This document shows, piece after piece, positions 19,195 to 28,457 of a stretch of 64,000 nucleotides of DNA; the stretch's first letter is position 1, and each line of letters opens with the position of its first letter. This DNA comes from Candidatus Tokpelaia hoelldoblerii (GTDB lineage Bacteria > Pseudomonadota > Alphaproteobacteria > Rhizobiales > Rhizobiaceae): positions 372,001 through 436,000 of the forward strand of contig CP017315.1 of NCBI GenBank assembly GCA_002005325.1, given 5' to 3'. The notes beneath the pieces are model-generated. The model did no database searches. It was given only the letters and a program-made list of their open reading frames with translations, and was not told where the DNA came from. The translations under genes and the position numbers were made by a program.

Positions 19195-19303
19195 CAATCT
19201 GTTTTGTCAGGGTGTTTTTCTGACAAGATATTTTGCCATGACAGCCGGAATATGGTAAGAAACACTCAAGGGCAAGGTTTCCGGAAACGGGCCTGTTCAA
19301 ATA

Positions 19304-21256
19304 ATGGAATCTGTGAAACGGGAGTTGGCCGCTGTGTCAAGGCTTGAAACACCATTACTGGATAAAGTAGAGCTGCCGGCAGATTTGCGGGCGCTGGATG
19401 AAGCCGATCTGCCGCAACTGGCTGAGGAATTGCGGGCCGAGACCATTGATGTTGTCTCCACGACCGGCGGCCATCTGGGGGCAGGGCTTGGTGTTGTCGA
19501 GTTGACTGTTGCGCTGCATTATGTGTTTGATACGCCCAATGACCGGATTATCTGGGATGTCGGCCACCAGGCCTATCCTCATAAAATTTTGACCGGCCGG
19601 CGTGGCCGTATCCGTACACTGCGCCAGGAAGGCGGCCTTTCCGGCTTTACCAAACGCGCGGAAAGCGTCTATGATCCCTTCGGGGCCGGGCATTCCTCCA
19701 CCTCGATTTCCGCCGGTCTCGGCATGGCGGTGGCCTCCGGCCTGAAGAAGGAAGAGCGCAGTGTGATCGCTGTTATCGGTGATGGCGCGATGTCGGCCGG
19801 CATGGCCTATGAGGCGCTCAACAATGCCGGTGCGCTCAATGCCCGCCTGGTTGTTATTTTAAACGATAATGATATGTCCATTGCGCCGCCGACCGGCGCG
19901 ATGAGCGCTTATCTGGCGCGCCTTGTTTCAAGCCCTGTCTATCGCAGCCTGCGCGAGCGCGCCAAAATGCTGACGCGCAAGCTGCCGCGGTTTTTTTCGG
20001 ACAAGGCGCGGCTTTCGGAAGAATATGCCCGCGGCTTTCTGACGGGCGGCGGCACTTTGTTTGAAGAGCTCGGCTTTTATTATATCGGCCCGATTGACGG
20101 CCATAATCTTGGCGCCATGTTGCCGGTTTTGAAAAATGTCCGTGACGGACTGCGAAGGCCGGTGCTGATTCACGTTGTCACCCGCAAGGGCAAGGGCTAT
20201 CCGCCGGCGGAAGCGGCGGCAGACAAATATCATGGTGTCAACCGTTTTGATGTCATGACCGGCCAGCAGGAGAAGTCGCCGGGCAATGCCCCGTCCTATA
20301 CCAAGGTTTTTGCCTCATCCCTTGTTGAGGAAGCCCGCCATGACGAGAAAATTGTCGCCATCACTGCGGCTATGCCGGGTGGCACCGGGCTGGATCTTTT
20401 TGCCGAACATTTCCCCGAAAGGGTTTATGATGTCGGCATTGCCGAGCAGCACGCCGTCACTTTTGCGGCGGGTCTGGCGACGGAAGGGCTGAAACCGTTC
20501 GCGGCGATTTATTCGACCTTTTTGCAGCGCGGCTATGACCAGATTGTCCATGATGTTTCCATTCAGAAATTGCCGGTGCGTTTCGCCATTGACCGGGCAG
20601 GGTTTGTCGGTGCCGATGGCTCAACCCATGCGGGCAGTTTTGACACCGGTTTTCTCACGGCCCTGCCCGGTTTTGTCGTTATGGCGGCGGCGGATAACAG
20701 CGAGTTGATGCATATGGTGCGCACGGCTGCCGCTTATGATGAAGGGCCGGTTTCCTTCCGCTATCCGCGGGGGGAAGGTCTCGCCATGGACTTGCCGGAG
20801 CGCGGCGAAATTCTGGCCATAGGCAAGGGCCGGGTTCTGCGGGAAGGCAACAAGGTTGCGCTGCTGTCATTTGGCACCCGGCTTTATGAAGCGCTTGCCG
20901 CTGCGGATGAACTGGCCATTGCCGGCTTGTCGGCAACAGTGGCGGATGCCCGTTTTGCCAAGCCGCTGGATGAAGAGCTGATTGCCCGTCTGGTACGCGA
21001 ACATGAGGTGCTAGTGACGATTGAAGAGGGGGCGATGAACGGCTTTGGCGCGCAGGTGCTGCAATATCTGGCGCGGGCGGGGCTGCTTGACAATGGCATA
21101 AAAGTGCGCACTTTGGCCCTGCCCGATGTTTATCTCAATCATGGTGTACAAAATAAAGTGATGTCACGCATCGGTCTTGACAGCAAGGGCATTGTTGAAA
21201 CGGTTTTTGCCGCGCTGGACCATGAAACGCTGGCTATCCCGTCGATTACGGCCTGA
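19304..21256 (+). CDS. dxs: 1-deoxy-D-xylulose-5-phosphate synthase
   Basis: 650 aa; thiamine-diphosphate enzyme that joins pyruvate and glyceraldehyde 3-phosphate, the committed step of the MEP isoprenoid pathway (also precursor for thiamine and pyridoxal). Visible motifs: [25 protein letters not shown]-type [16 protein letters not shown], the TPP/Mg motif [18 protein letters not shown], the catalytic-base region [14 protein letters not shown] and C-terminal transketolase domain. Length normal. An in-frame GTG at 19334 with GGGAG upstream is a credible alternative start, since relatives begin close to the [11 protein letters not shown] segment. The RNA methyltransferase gene follows after 17 nt. 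Confidence 0.97.
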   Translation: MESVKRELAAVSRLETPLLDKVELPADLRALDEADLPQLAEELRAETIDVVSTTGGHLGAGLGVVELTVALHYVFDTPNDRIIWDVGHQAYPHKILTGRRGRIRTLRQEGGLSGFTKRAESVYDPFGAGHSSTSISAGLGMAVASGLKKEERSVIAVIGDGAMSAGMAYEALNNAGALNARLVVILNDNDMSIAPPTGAMSAYLARLVSSPVYRSLRERAKMLTRKLPRFFSDKARLSEEYARGFLTGGGTLFEELGFYYIGPIDGHNLGAMLPVLKNVRDGLRRPVLIHVVTRKGKGYPPAEAAADKYHGVNRFDVMTGQQEKSPGNAPSYTKVFASSLVEEARHDEKIVAITAAMPGGTGLDLFAEHFPERVYDVGIAEQHAVTFAAGLATEGLKPFAAIYSTFLQRGYDQIVHDVSIQKLPVRFAIDRAGFVGADGSTHAGSFDTGFLTALPGFVVMAAADNSELMHMVRTAAAYDEGPVSFRYPRGEGLAMDLPERGEILAIGKGRVLREGNKVALLSFGTRLYEALAAADELAIAGLSATVADARFAKPLDEELIARLVREHEVLVTIEEGAMNGFGAQVLQYLARAGLLDNGIKVRTLALPDVYLNHGVQNKVMSRIGLDSKGIVETVFAALDHETLAIPSITA

Positions 21257-21273
21257 AAGGGATTATAAGACAC

Positions 21274-22527
21274 GTGCATGAGGAAGTGACGATATCCGCC
21301 GTTGGCGCGGGCGGTGAAGGTGTGGCAAAGACAGCATCCGGTGCTGTCTGTGTGCCGTTTGCCCTGCCTGGCGAAGTCGTCAATATTGCGCGCGCTGGTG
21401 ATGGCGCGCTGGTGATGGCGTTAAAACAGGCCTCGCCTGCCCGGGTTGTGCCGCCTTGTCAATATTTTGAAAGCTGCGGCGGTTGTGTTTTGCAGCACTG
21501 GCGGCTGGAAGAGTATCAGCACTGGAAGCGTGAACTGGTCGTGACAGCATTGCAGGCACGCGGCCTTGATGTGCCGGTTGATGCGCTGGTGCCCGCACAC
21601 GCCTGCAGCCGCCGCCGTATCATGTTAAGTGCACGGCTGACGGCAAAAGGGCAGGTTGTCGGCTTTAACCGCTATCACAGCCATGATGTGGTGGAAGTGA
21701 CCGAATGCCCCGTTACAGTGGCGGAAATCACCAGCCGGTTTGACGATTTGCGCCTTGTGGCCGGTGCTCTGTCGGGGCGCAACAAAATGCTGCACCTGAC
21801 GGTGACGCTGGCCGGAAACGGCCTTGATATTGCGATAACAGGCGCCAAGGCGCTGGAAGAGGCCGAGCGCCAGCGGCTGGTGCGGCTGTGCCTGGGCAAG
21901 CAGTTTGCCCGTATTGCGGTTGATGGTGAAATTATTGTCGAGCGGGAAAAGCCGCGGCTTGATTTTGGCGGTGTCACGGTGGAAATTCCTTCCGGCGGGT
22001 TTTTGCAGGCGACAGCGGAAGCTGAAAATATTTTGCAGAAGCTGGTGCTGGAGGGGCTTGGCAAAACAAGACAGGCGCTGGATCTGTTTGCCGGTGTGGG
22101 AACATTCACCTTCCCGATGGCAAAAAGGATGAATGTGCACGCCGTGGAATTTGACAAGCCGGCCTTGGCGGCAATGGAGCGCGCGGCGCGCCGGGCAACA
22201 GGCTTGAAGAAATTCAGCCATGAGCAGCGCGATCTGTTCCGCCGGCCCTTGTCGCATAAGGAAATTGCCGGTTTTGACGGGCTGGTGTTTGACCCGCCGC
22301 GCGCCGGTGCCGAGGCGCAGGTTGCAGAAATCGCCAGGGCGATTGTGCCGCGGGTGGTGGCGGTGTCGTGCAATCCGGTGACACTTGCCCGTGATTTGAA
22401 AATTCTGGTGGATGGCGGTTATGCAATCAAACGCATTGTGCCGGTTGACCAGTTTTTATGGACGCCGCATGTGGAAGCGGTGGCGTTTCTTGCCCGCCGC
22501 CGGCCGAAACCGGGTTGGAAGCTGTAG
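21274..22527 (+). CDS. Class I SAM-dependent RNA m5U methyltransferase (TrmA/RlmD/RumA family)
   Basis: 417 aa with a GTG start. Order: a short N-terminal TRAM-like beta domain (VSAVGAGGEGVAKT), an iron-sulphur cysteine set (Cys-X5-CGGC, in CQYFESCGGCVLQH, plus an upstream and downstream Cys), then the Rossmann methyltransferase with DLFAGVGTFTFPMA, DPPRAGAEAQ and the catalytic-Cys motif SCNPVTLARDL. It would transfer a methyl group to C5 of uridine in rRNA or tRNA; which uridine cannot be decided. The proximity to dxs and xseB is typical for Rhizobiales, although the usual intervening tlyA (rRNA 2'-O-methyltransferase) is absent here. Confidence 0.9.
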   Translation: MHEEVTISAVGAGGEGVAKTASGAVCVPFALPGEVVNIARAGDGALVMALKQASPARVVPPCQYFESCGGCVLQHWRLEEYQHWKRELVVTALQARGLDVPVDALVPAHACSRRRIMLSARLTAKGQVVGFNRYHSHDVVEVTECPVTVAEITSRFDDLRLVAGALSGRNKMLHLTVTLAGNGLDIAITGAKALEEAERQRLVRLCLGKQFARIAVDGEIIVEREKPRLDFGGVTVEIPSGGFLQATAEAENILQKLVLEGLGKTRQALDLFAGVGTFTFPMAKRMNVHAVEFDKPALAAMERAARRATGLKKFSHEQRDLFRRPLSHKEIAGFDGLVFDPPRAGAEAQVAEIARAIVPRVVAVSCNPVTLARDLKILVDGGYAIKRIVPVDQFLWTPHVEAVAFLARRRPKPGWKL

Positions 22528-22630
22528 CTGAATCTCCGGGTTAAGGAGAAGGTTTTTAAATTTTAATTTAAGAAATTTTTGCTCTATATTTGCTATGGCA
22601 TGATAAAAGTGTTGGAGGACGAAACGGACC

Positions 22631-24328
22631 GTGACACAATGGATTTATGTGTTTGGTGATGAGAGAGCGGCAGCCCTTGACAATGCCGCCCTTTATCTGG
22701 GCGGCAAGGGGGCAGGGCTGGCGCAGATGACGCGCCTTGGCCTGCCTGTGCCGCCGGGTTTTACCATCACGACCGAACTTTGCCGCTGGTTTTATGCCCA
22801 TGAGCGCCGTTTTCCGCCCGCCTTGTCACAGGCGCTTGCAACAGCGCTTGCCGCAGTGGAGCGTTTAACCGGCCGCCGTTTTGGCAAGACCGCATATCCG
22901 CTTCTGCTTTCGGTGCGTTCTGGCGCGCCTGTTTCCATGCCGGGCCAGATGGATACGGTTTTGAATGTCGGGCTGAATGACCGGACGGTGGCAGCGCTGG
23001 CGGCACAGGCCGGGGCGCAGTTTGCCTATGACAGTTACCGCCGTTTTATCCATATGTACAGCGTGCTGGTGCTGGGTATGGATACGGATGTTTTTGAAGC
23101 TATTCTTGATGAGGTGCAGGCAGGGCGTGAAATGGAGGAGATGCCCGCCGCTGATTGGCAGGAGATATGCCGCCGCTACAAGGCCCGTGTTGAAGGTGAA
23201 CTGGGCGAACCCTTTCCGCAAGAGCCGCAAACACAGCTTGTCGCGGCGGTGCGCGCTGTTTTGACCAGCTGGATGAGTGCGCGCGCCACCCTTTACCGCA
23301 GTCTGTATAATATTCCTGAAAGCGCAGGCACGGCAGTCACAGTGCAGGCAATGGTGTTTGGCAATATGGGGCAGCGGTCGGCAACCGGTGTCGCCTATAC
23401 CCGTAATCCGGCAACCGGCGAGAACAGTGTTTATGGCGAATTTTTGCCCAATGCGCAGGGCGATGATGTGGTGTCCGGTATTCGCACCCCGCAACAAATC
23501 AGCGAAAAAGCCCGCCTTGCCGCCGGTGAACAGCGCCCTTCGCTTGAGCGCGCCATGCCGGAGGCCTTTGCAGCCTTGCGGATAACAGCGGCAAGGCTGG
23601 AGCGTCATTACCGCGCTGTGCAGGATATTGAGTTTACCATTGAAGAGGGCAGGCTGTGGCTGCTGCAAACCCGTAAGGCGCATTGTACGTCCGCGGCCAG
23701 TCTGAAAATCGCTGTTGCGATGGTGCGGGAACACCTGATTGACCGGCGTGAGGTGGTGTTGCGGGTTGAGGCGGAAGGGTTGCGGCATCTGCTTGCGCCG
23801 GTGATTGACCCGGCAGCGCAGCGGGTGGTGATTGCCCGCGGGCTGCCTGTGTCCCCCGGGGTGGCAACGGGGCGGCTGGTCTTTTCTTCGCTTGCCGCTG
23901 TTGAAGCACAGGCGCGCGGTGAAGCGGTTATTCTGGTGCGGCCTGAAACCAGCCCCTATGATATTCATGGCATGAATGCCGCTGCCGCTATTGTGACGAT
24001 ACATGGCGGTGTCGGCAGCCATGCCGCGGCGATTGCACGGGGCATGGGCAAGCCCTGTGTATGCGGGGCGGGCGAAATTTATATCGACAAGGATGAAAAC
24101 GGCATGAGGGTGGCCGGAAAATTTTATGAGCATGGCGCGCCTGTCAGTGTTGATGGCAACAGCGGCGAGATACTGGCTGGTGCGGTTGCCTTGCGCGCAC
24201 CGGATTTGCCGGCGGATTTTACCACTTTTATGCAATGGGTGGATGAACTGGATGAGGGGGAGAACAAGACCGCCAAACCGGATGCGCGTCTTGTCCATGT
24301 GCAGGCGAGGTTGCGGGAAAATGCTTAA
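22631..24328 (+). CDS. Pyruvate phosphate dikinase-like protein lacking the C-terminal PEP/pyruvate domain
   Basis: 565 aa, against ~880 in full PPDK. The N-terminal ATP-grasp part is very PPDK-like: KGAGLAQMTRLGLPVPPGFT, VRSGAPVSMPGQMDTVLNVG, GVAYTRNPATGENSVYGEF and DIEFTIEEGRLWLLQTRKA. It is followed by the swivelling phosphohistidine domain with GGVGSHAAAIARGMGKPCV (PPDK has GGMTSHAA: the His is kept, the preceding Thr is Gly). The protein then ends at the point where the PEP-binding TIM barrel would begin, so it can plausibly autophosphorylate from ATP but has no visible acceptor domain. GTG start, GGAGG about 13 nt upstream. It overlaps the deacetylase gene by 8 nt, so the truncation is not due to a recent frameshift. 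Confidence 0.88.
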   Translation: MTQWIYVFGDERAAALDNAALYLGGKGAGLAQMTRLGLPVPPGFTITTELCRWFYAHERRFPPALSQALATALAAVERLTGRRFGKTAYPLLLSVRSGAPVSMPGQMDTVLNVGLNDRTVAALAAQAGAQFAYDSYRRFIHMYSVLVLGMDTDVFEAILDEVQAGREMEEMPAADWQEICRRYKARVEGELGEPFPQEPQTQLVAAVRAVLTSWMSARATLYRSLYNIPESAGTAVTVQAMVFGNMGQRSATGVAYTRNPATGENSVYGEFLPNAQGDDVVSGIRTPQQISEKARLAAGEQRPSLERAMPEAFAALRITAARLERHYRAVQDIEFTIEEGRLWLLQTRKAHCTSAASLKIAVAMVREHLIDRREVVLRVEAEGLRHLLAPVIDPAAQRVVIARGLPVSPGVATGRLVFSSLAAVEAQARGEAVILVRPETSPYDIHGMNAAAAIVTIHGGVGSHAAAIARGMGKPCVCGAGEIYIDKDENGMRVAGKFYEHGAPVSVDGNSGEILAGAVALRAPDLPADFTTFMQWVDELDEGENKTAKPDARLVHVQARLRENA

Positions 24329-25097
24329 ACCTGCCGCTGTTCTGCTTTTATCACTCTGTTTTTCCGCGCCGGTTTTGGCCGTCAATACCCTTGCGCCGCG
24401 TCTTGAAGTGCAGCGGGGGCAGGGCACACCGCAAGTGGCGCTGACGCTGGATTTATGTATGGGGCAGACCGACCGGCGGATTTTTGATCTGCTGATTGCC
24501 GAGAAAATCCCCGCAACGCTGTTTGTCACCCGCCGCTGGCTGGTGACAAACAGCACGGCAGTGGCGCAGATCCGCGCCCATCCCGAATTGTTTGAAATCG
24601 GCAATCACGGGGCGGAGCATGTTCCCGCGCTTGATCATGCGGGCAAGGTTTACGGGCTGAAAACCGCCGGCACGCTTTATAATATCTGCCGCGAAGCGGA
24701 AGGCGGTGCGGCGGCAATCCGTGAAGCGGGGCTGGCGCGGCATTATATGGGCTGGTATCGCGGTGCGGCAGCCCTATATTCTCCCCATGCCATTGCAATG
24801 CTTGAAGGACAGGGCTTGCGGATTGCCGGTTTTTCGCTCAATGCTGATATGGGGGCATCGCTCCCGGCGGCAGTTGTCGCAAGGCGTATCGGTATGGCGC
24901 ACAATGGCGATGTGGTGATCGCCCATATGAATCAGCCCGGGCGGCCATCCGGTGCCGGTGTTGTATCCGGCATTTCCGCATTAAAGCAGAAGGGGTTCCG
25001 CTTTATCCGCTTGTCGGACGGAGCGGCGCCGGTTAGGCCCGCAACCAGATTACCGCGCAGTTGCGCAGAATTTTTGAAAGAGCAGCCCCGCTTATGA
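24321..25097 (+). CDS. Exported polysaccharide deacetylase (NodB-fold)
   Basis: 258 aa from the ATG at 24321; the frame stays open upstream but only this start gives the signal peptide MLKPAAVLLLSLCFSAPVLA. Carbohydrate-esterase-4 type fold acting in the periplasm: first catalytic strand LTLDLCMG in place of the usual TFDDGP, second metal motif GNHGAEH (H-x3-H), and the C-terminal GDVVIAHMNQPG with the final His. The DLCMG variant suggests a distinct subfamily; substrate (peptidoglycan, exopolysaccharide or other) is unknown. It overlaps the PPDK-like gene by 8 nt and the DUF1499 gene by 4 nt (ATGA), so the three form one operon. Confidence 0.86.
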   Translation: MLKPAAVLLLSLCFSAPVLAVNTLAPRLEVQRGQGTPQVALTLDLCMGQTDRRIFDLLIAEKIPATLFVTRRWLVTNSTAVAQIRAHPELFEIGNHGAEHVPALDHAGKVYGLKTAGTLYNICREAEGGAAAIREAGLARHYMGWYRGAAALYSPHAIAMLEGQGLRIAGFSLNADMGASLPAAVVARRIGMAHNGDVVIAHMNQPGRPSGAGVVSGISALKQKGFRFIRLSDGAAPVRPATRLPRSCAEFLKEQPRL

Positions 25098-25870
25098 AAC
25101 GTAAATATTATCGCCCGCAATCTCATGCTGCTCCATGGTCGCCCCGCTTTGGCTGGCTGGCGTTGCTCAGCCTGCTGGTGATTATTGTGCTGCATCATTT
25201 TGGCGCCCTGGCAACCGGAAAACTGCCGCTTGTCGGTTTGCTGCCGCTGATTGCCGCGCTGATTGCGCTTGCCTGTGCTGCAAGGGGGCTTTATCTGTTA
25301 TGGACATATGGCGCCAAAGGCGGCATGGCTTCCTTGCGTGGCGGTATTCTGGCCCTGTTGACACTGGCGCCGATTACACTTGCTGTCGGCGCATGGTTTT
25401 ATCTGCCGCCGATCAACCAGATTTCAACCGATCTTGTCAATCCGCCGGCTTTTCTGCCCGGTGCGCGGCCGGCTGACGCCCGGCCGGTTGATAATAACTG
25501 GGCACAGCAGACAGCAGAACAACTGGCGGCCTGGCCGCAACTGGGCGGGTTGCGCTATGACGGCTCGCCCGACACCATTGCCAAGGCTGTGTTGCGGGCG
25601 CTTGAAGCGCTTGACTGGAAGGTTGCCGGCCAAAGAGGTAAAGGTGAAGATACAGAACTGGTGATTGAAGCACAGGCAAAAACGATGATTATGGGGTTCA
25701 TCTCCGATATTGTTATTCGTCTGCAGGATGAGGGCGACACCACTTATGTCGATGTCCGTTCTGCCTCACGTTATCTGCCGCGCGATTTTGGCGCCAATGC
25801 CCGCTTTGTCCGCCAGTTCATGAGTGAGCTTGATGCACAGGTATGGTCAACGCCGGATTCCGACGAGTAA
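25094..25870 (+). CDS. Membrane protein with DUF1499 domain
   Basis: 258 aa from the ATG at 25094, which overlaps the deacetylase stop (ATGA). Three hydrophobic segments in the first ~115 residues (near 17-38, 46-68 and 83-104) anchor a C-terminal domain of ~140 residues with the DUF1499 hallmarks: a variable proline-rich entry, DTIAKAVLRALEALDWKV, LVIEAQAKTMIMGFISDIVIRL and VDVRSASRYLPRDFGANARFVRQFM. The domain is thought to be periplasmic; molecular role unknown. The last 24 nt overlap the convergent metallo-hydrolase gene. Confidence 0.85.
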   Translation: MKRKYYRPQSHAAPWSPRFGWLALLSLLVIIVLHHFGALATGKLPLVGLLPLIAALIALACAARGLYLLWTYGAKGGMASLRGGILALLTLAPITLAVGAWFYLPPINQISTDLVNPPAFLPGARPADARPVDNNWAQQTAEQLAAWPQLGGLRYDGSPDTIAKAVLRALEALDWKVAGQRGKGEDTELVIEAQAKTMIMGFISDIVIRLQDEGDTTYVDVRSASRYLPRDFGANARFVRQFMSELDAQVWSTPDSDE

Positions 25871-26761
25871 ATAGCGGCTGTCGCGATCAGGGTGGGCGCT
25901 TTGTGGCGTGACAAGGCCGCGCGCTGTCAGATTTTCAAGATGGGCGAAGACAGAAAGAGCCGCAGCCTCACGCAGTTGTTCCGGCATCTCGGGATAAATA
26001 GCTTGGACAATCGTATCAATCGTTGTATCCCTTTTAATGATACGTTCCAAAATTGCCCGCTCGCGCATTTTGCGGTGGACTTTCAGGGCGCGGACGAATT
26101 TATGCGCCTCGTATAAAACACCGCCATGGCCGGGATAATAAAGCGTTTCCTGACGTTTTAACAGCTTGTCGAGTGAAGCCATATAGTCCTGCATCACCCC
26201 TTCGGGCGGGGCGATCATAGTGGGTGCCCAGGCCATGACATGGTCGCCGGAAAACAAACAGGTGTTTGATCGGCCATCATCTGTCGGGCGGTTTCCCGTT
26301 GCAAGGGCAAAAACAAAATGATCTGCTGTGTGGCCGGGGGTGGCGATGGCTGTCAGCACCATGTCGCCGAGCGGGATTGCAGCCCCGTCTGCAAGGAACA
26401 GGCCGGGAGCGGCATTCATGCCATGAATAATATTATAGGGGCTGTTTTCAGCCGCTGCCACCGGCGCGTTGAAATATGCCGCCATACGCTGCGCCAGTGC
26501 GGCATGGTCCTGATGGGCATGGGTGAGCACGATATGGCTGACAGGCCGCCCGCCTGTTGCGGCCATGACAGCGGCAAAGTGCGATTCATCATCCGGCCCC
26601 GGGTCAAGAATGACAAGCGTCTGCCTGCCGACAAGGTAAGTGTTTGTGCCGGTAAAAGTCAGCACGCCGGTATTGGGTGCGGTGATACGGACCACATCCG
26701 GCTGAAGCGTGACAGGTTCGCCATAAGGCGGGGTAAAATCTTTATCAAAAACAAGGGCCAT
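25847..26761 (-). CDS. MBL-fold metallo-hydrolase
   Basis: 304-aa metallo-beta-lactamase-fold hydrolase (LACTB2/glyoxalase-II-like). The metal-binding motif THAHQDHAAL (HxHxDH) is intact, with further ligands in GHTADHF and in the late FSGDHVMAW and GHGG segments. The C-terminal ~80 residues form a small helical winged-helix-like region (KMRERAILERIIKRDTTIDTIVQAIYP), typical of the LACTB2-like group. The natural substrate is unknown; an endoribonuclease or thioester hydrolase role would fit the group. Single gene, divergent from the tRNA region and overlapping the DUF1499 gene tail-to-tail. Confidence 0.85.
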   Translation of the reverse strand: MALVFDKDFTPPYGEPVTLQPDVVRITAPNTGVLTFTGTNTYLVGRQTLVILDPGPDDESHFAAVMAATGGRPVSHIVLTHAHQDHAALAQRMAAYFNAPVAAAENSPYNIIHGMNAAPGLFLADGAAIPLGDMVLTAIATPGHTADHFVFALATGNRPTDDGRSNTCLFSGDHVMAWAPTMIAPPEGVMQDYMASLDKLLKRQETLYYPGHGGVLYEAHKFVRALKVHRKMRERAILERIIKRDTTIDTIVQAIYPEMPEQLREAAALSVFAHLENLTARGLVTPQSAHPDRDSRYLLVGIRR

Positions 26762-26927
26762 GCATTTATCATGGTATGCTGGAATGATAAAAGCAATGGA
26801 ACCGCATCATTTTTTGATATTTCAGGTCTGCGATATTGCGTTTTTAGCTGTAAATCGTTATAAGGCGCGCGTGGGGAGAAAATCCCGCAGCTTTTGAATA
26901 TGCGGACAATCATCATGTCCGCGGCTT

Positions 26928-27002
26928 TGGGGTATAGCCAAGCGGTAAGGCATCGGTTTTTGGTACCGACATTCCCTGGTTCGAATCCAGGTACCCCAGC
27001 CA
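26928..27002 (+). tRNA. tRNA-Gln (anticodon TTG)
   Basis: Complete cloverleaf: acceptor TGGGGTA/TACCCCA, D-arm with GCCAAGCGGTAAGGC, anticodon stem TCGGT/ACCGA around loop TTTTGGT (anticodon TTG), T-arm with GGTTCGAATCC, discriminator G and encoded CCA. The 26762-26927 stretch before it holds no gene and presumably its promoter. Confidence 0.97.
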
Positions 27003-27090
27003 TTTTCCCAATGATTTCAGAAATATATATTCAGTGCTTTGCTTTTGGCGAAGCACATATGTTCTTGTCTCACATCATCAGGAAAAATTA

Positions 27091-27175
27091 TGGTACGGGT
27101 GGTCGGACTCGAACCGACACTCTGTTAAGAAATGGATTTTGAGTCCATCGCGTCTACCAGTTCCGCCACACCCGC
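27091..27175 (-). tRNA. tRNA-Leu (anticodon CAA)
   Basis: Class II tRNA of 85 nt on the minus strand: acceptor GCGGGTG pairing CACCCGT, anticodon stem ATGGA/TCCAT around loop CTCAAAA (anticodon CAA), a long variable arm (TTCTTAACAGA region), T-arm GGTTCGAGTCC, discriminator A and encoded CCA. It reads UUG codons. Convergent with tRNA-Gln. Confidence 0.96.
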
Positions 27176-27318
27176 AAAGATCAGGCCGGAAATGCCTTGC
27201 GGCATCAAGGCAGAGCGAATATACCTGCATCTGCGCCGCCGTCAACTGTTTCCTGATAGCTTTTCCAAAAATATCCGTTTATTATGCGCCACCTGTCGTA
27301 AAATGGGAAATAAAATAG

Positions 27319-27915
27319 ATGTTTGCACGCTTGAGAGACTGGACGGTTTCACTTGCCCAGCGCCGGGCGGCAGAATACTGGCTGGCTTTCTTATGTTTTG
27401 CTGAAAGTTCAGTCTTTCCGATTCCCTCAGATCTGCTGTTTGTGCCCATGGCGCTGATTCGCATGGACAAGGTGTGGCGCTATGCGTTGATCTCGTCAAT
27501 TTTTTCAGTGCTGGGCGGCATTTTCGGCTGGCTTATCGGCTTTTATGCCTATGATATGCTGGCAAGGCCGATTCTGGATTTTTATGGGGTCTATGAAGAG
27601 TTTGAAGGCTGGCGGATCTATGTTGCCGGCAATGTCTGGCTGATTTTATTGTTGCTTGTCACTTCCGGCCTTGCCCATCTGCCACCGATGAAGATTGTGA
27701 CCATTCTGTCCGGGGCAATCGGTTTCAATTTCTGGGTGTTTCTGCTTTCCGCCATTGTTGCGCGCACGGCGCGGTTTTATCTGCTGGCCTGGCTGGTCAA
27801 ACGCTATGGCGTGGCTATTTTAGGCTTTCTCGGCCGCCGTCTGAAACAGATAGTGACGGGTGTGGTGGTGGCGGTGATTGCCGCCGCTGTCGGCTATATG
27901 GTGTTTTATACCTGA
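27319..27915 (+). CDS. YqaA/DedA-family membrane protein (VTT domain)
   Basis: 198-aa integral membrane protein. A short amphipathic start is followed by a re-entrant-type segment with the family motif AESSVFPIPSDLLFVPMAL (conserved E and P-x-P), then GGIFGWLIGFYAYD, a membrane helix VWLILLLLVTSGLAHLPPMKIVTILSGAIG and a C-terminal helix. DedA/VTT proteins are implicated in phospholipid flipping and proton-dependent envelope homeostasis; the YqaA subgroup is poorly characterised. Sixteen nt separate it from dsbB, so the two envelope genes are probably an operon. Confidence 0.85.
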   Translation: MFARLRDWTVSLAQRRAAEYWLAFLCFAESSVFPIPSDLLFVPMALIRMDKVWRYALISSIFSVLGGIFGWLIGFYAYDMLARPILDFYGVYEEFEGWRIYVAGNVWLILLLLVTSGLAHLPPMKIVTILSGAIGFNFWVFLLSAIVARTARFYLLAWLVKRYGVAILGFLGRRLKQIVTGVVVAVIAAAVGYMVFYT

Positions 27916-27931
27916 AGAAACGGGAGTTTCA

Positions 27932-28447
27932 ATGTCGCATTCTGTCTATAACCGCGCTGTTGTTTTTGCTTTTCTGTTGCTGGTGCTGCTGGCGGGTACG
28001 GTTTTGACCGCGCTTGCCTTTGAACATATCGGAGGCCTTATCCCCTGTGTCTTGTGTTTGCAGGAGCGTATCCCCTATTATATCGGCGTGCCGTTGATGG
28101 GGCTGGCTGTGCTGCTTGCTCTTGTCCGCCGCTGGCCGGTCCTGATTGGGCTGCTGTTTGTCGCGGTGTTTTTGTTGATGGCGGCAGATGCCGGATTGTC
28201 GGCTTATCATGCCGGTGTTGAATGGGGCTGGTGGGCAGGGCCGGCGGGATGTTCAGGCAATGGGCCGATGGAAAGCCAGAATGCGCAGGACCTGTTCGCG
28301 GCCTTTGACGAAGTGCGCCCGGCGCCGTGTGATACACCGGCGCTGGTGATTTTCGGGCTGTCCATGGCCGGGTGGAACGCTGTCGCCGGTCTTCTCTATG
28401 CCGCCCTTGCCTTTGCCGCCGCTTTGGCCATGCGCCGGAAGCGTTAA
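27932..28447 (+). CDS. dsbB: Disulfide bond formation protein DsbB family
   Basis: 171-aa inner-membrane quinone reductase that re-oxidises DsbA. The ATG at 27932 has CGGGAG 6 nt upstream. Four hydrophobic segments; the first periplasmic loop carries the CxxC pair in PCVLCLQERIPYY, and the second long loop has the other two cysteines (AGCSGNG and PAPCDTP), so the electron-transfer set is complete. No dsbA is adjacent. Converges on the ABC ATPase gene with only a 10-nt gap. Confidence 0.88.
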   Translation: MSHSVYNRAVVFAFLLLVLLAGTVLTALAFEHIGGLIPCVLCLQERIPYYIGVPLMGLAVLLALVRRWPVLIGLLFVAVFLLMAADAGLSAYHAGVEWGWWAGPAGCSGNGPMESQNAQDLFAAFDEVRPAPCDTPALVIFGLSMAGWNAVAGLLYAALAFAAALAMRRKR

Positions 28448-28457
28448 GCTCTTGGGC

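Noticed and set aside
22865..24604. 579-residue open frame antisense to the PPDK-like gene
   Set aside because: Composition is His/Arg/Gln-rich and low in hydrophobic periodicity, typical of a reverse-strand shadow of a GC-rich gene; the sense strand has clear PPDK motifs.
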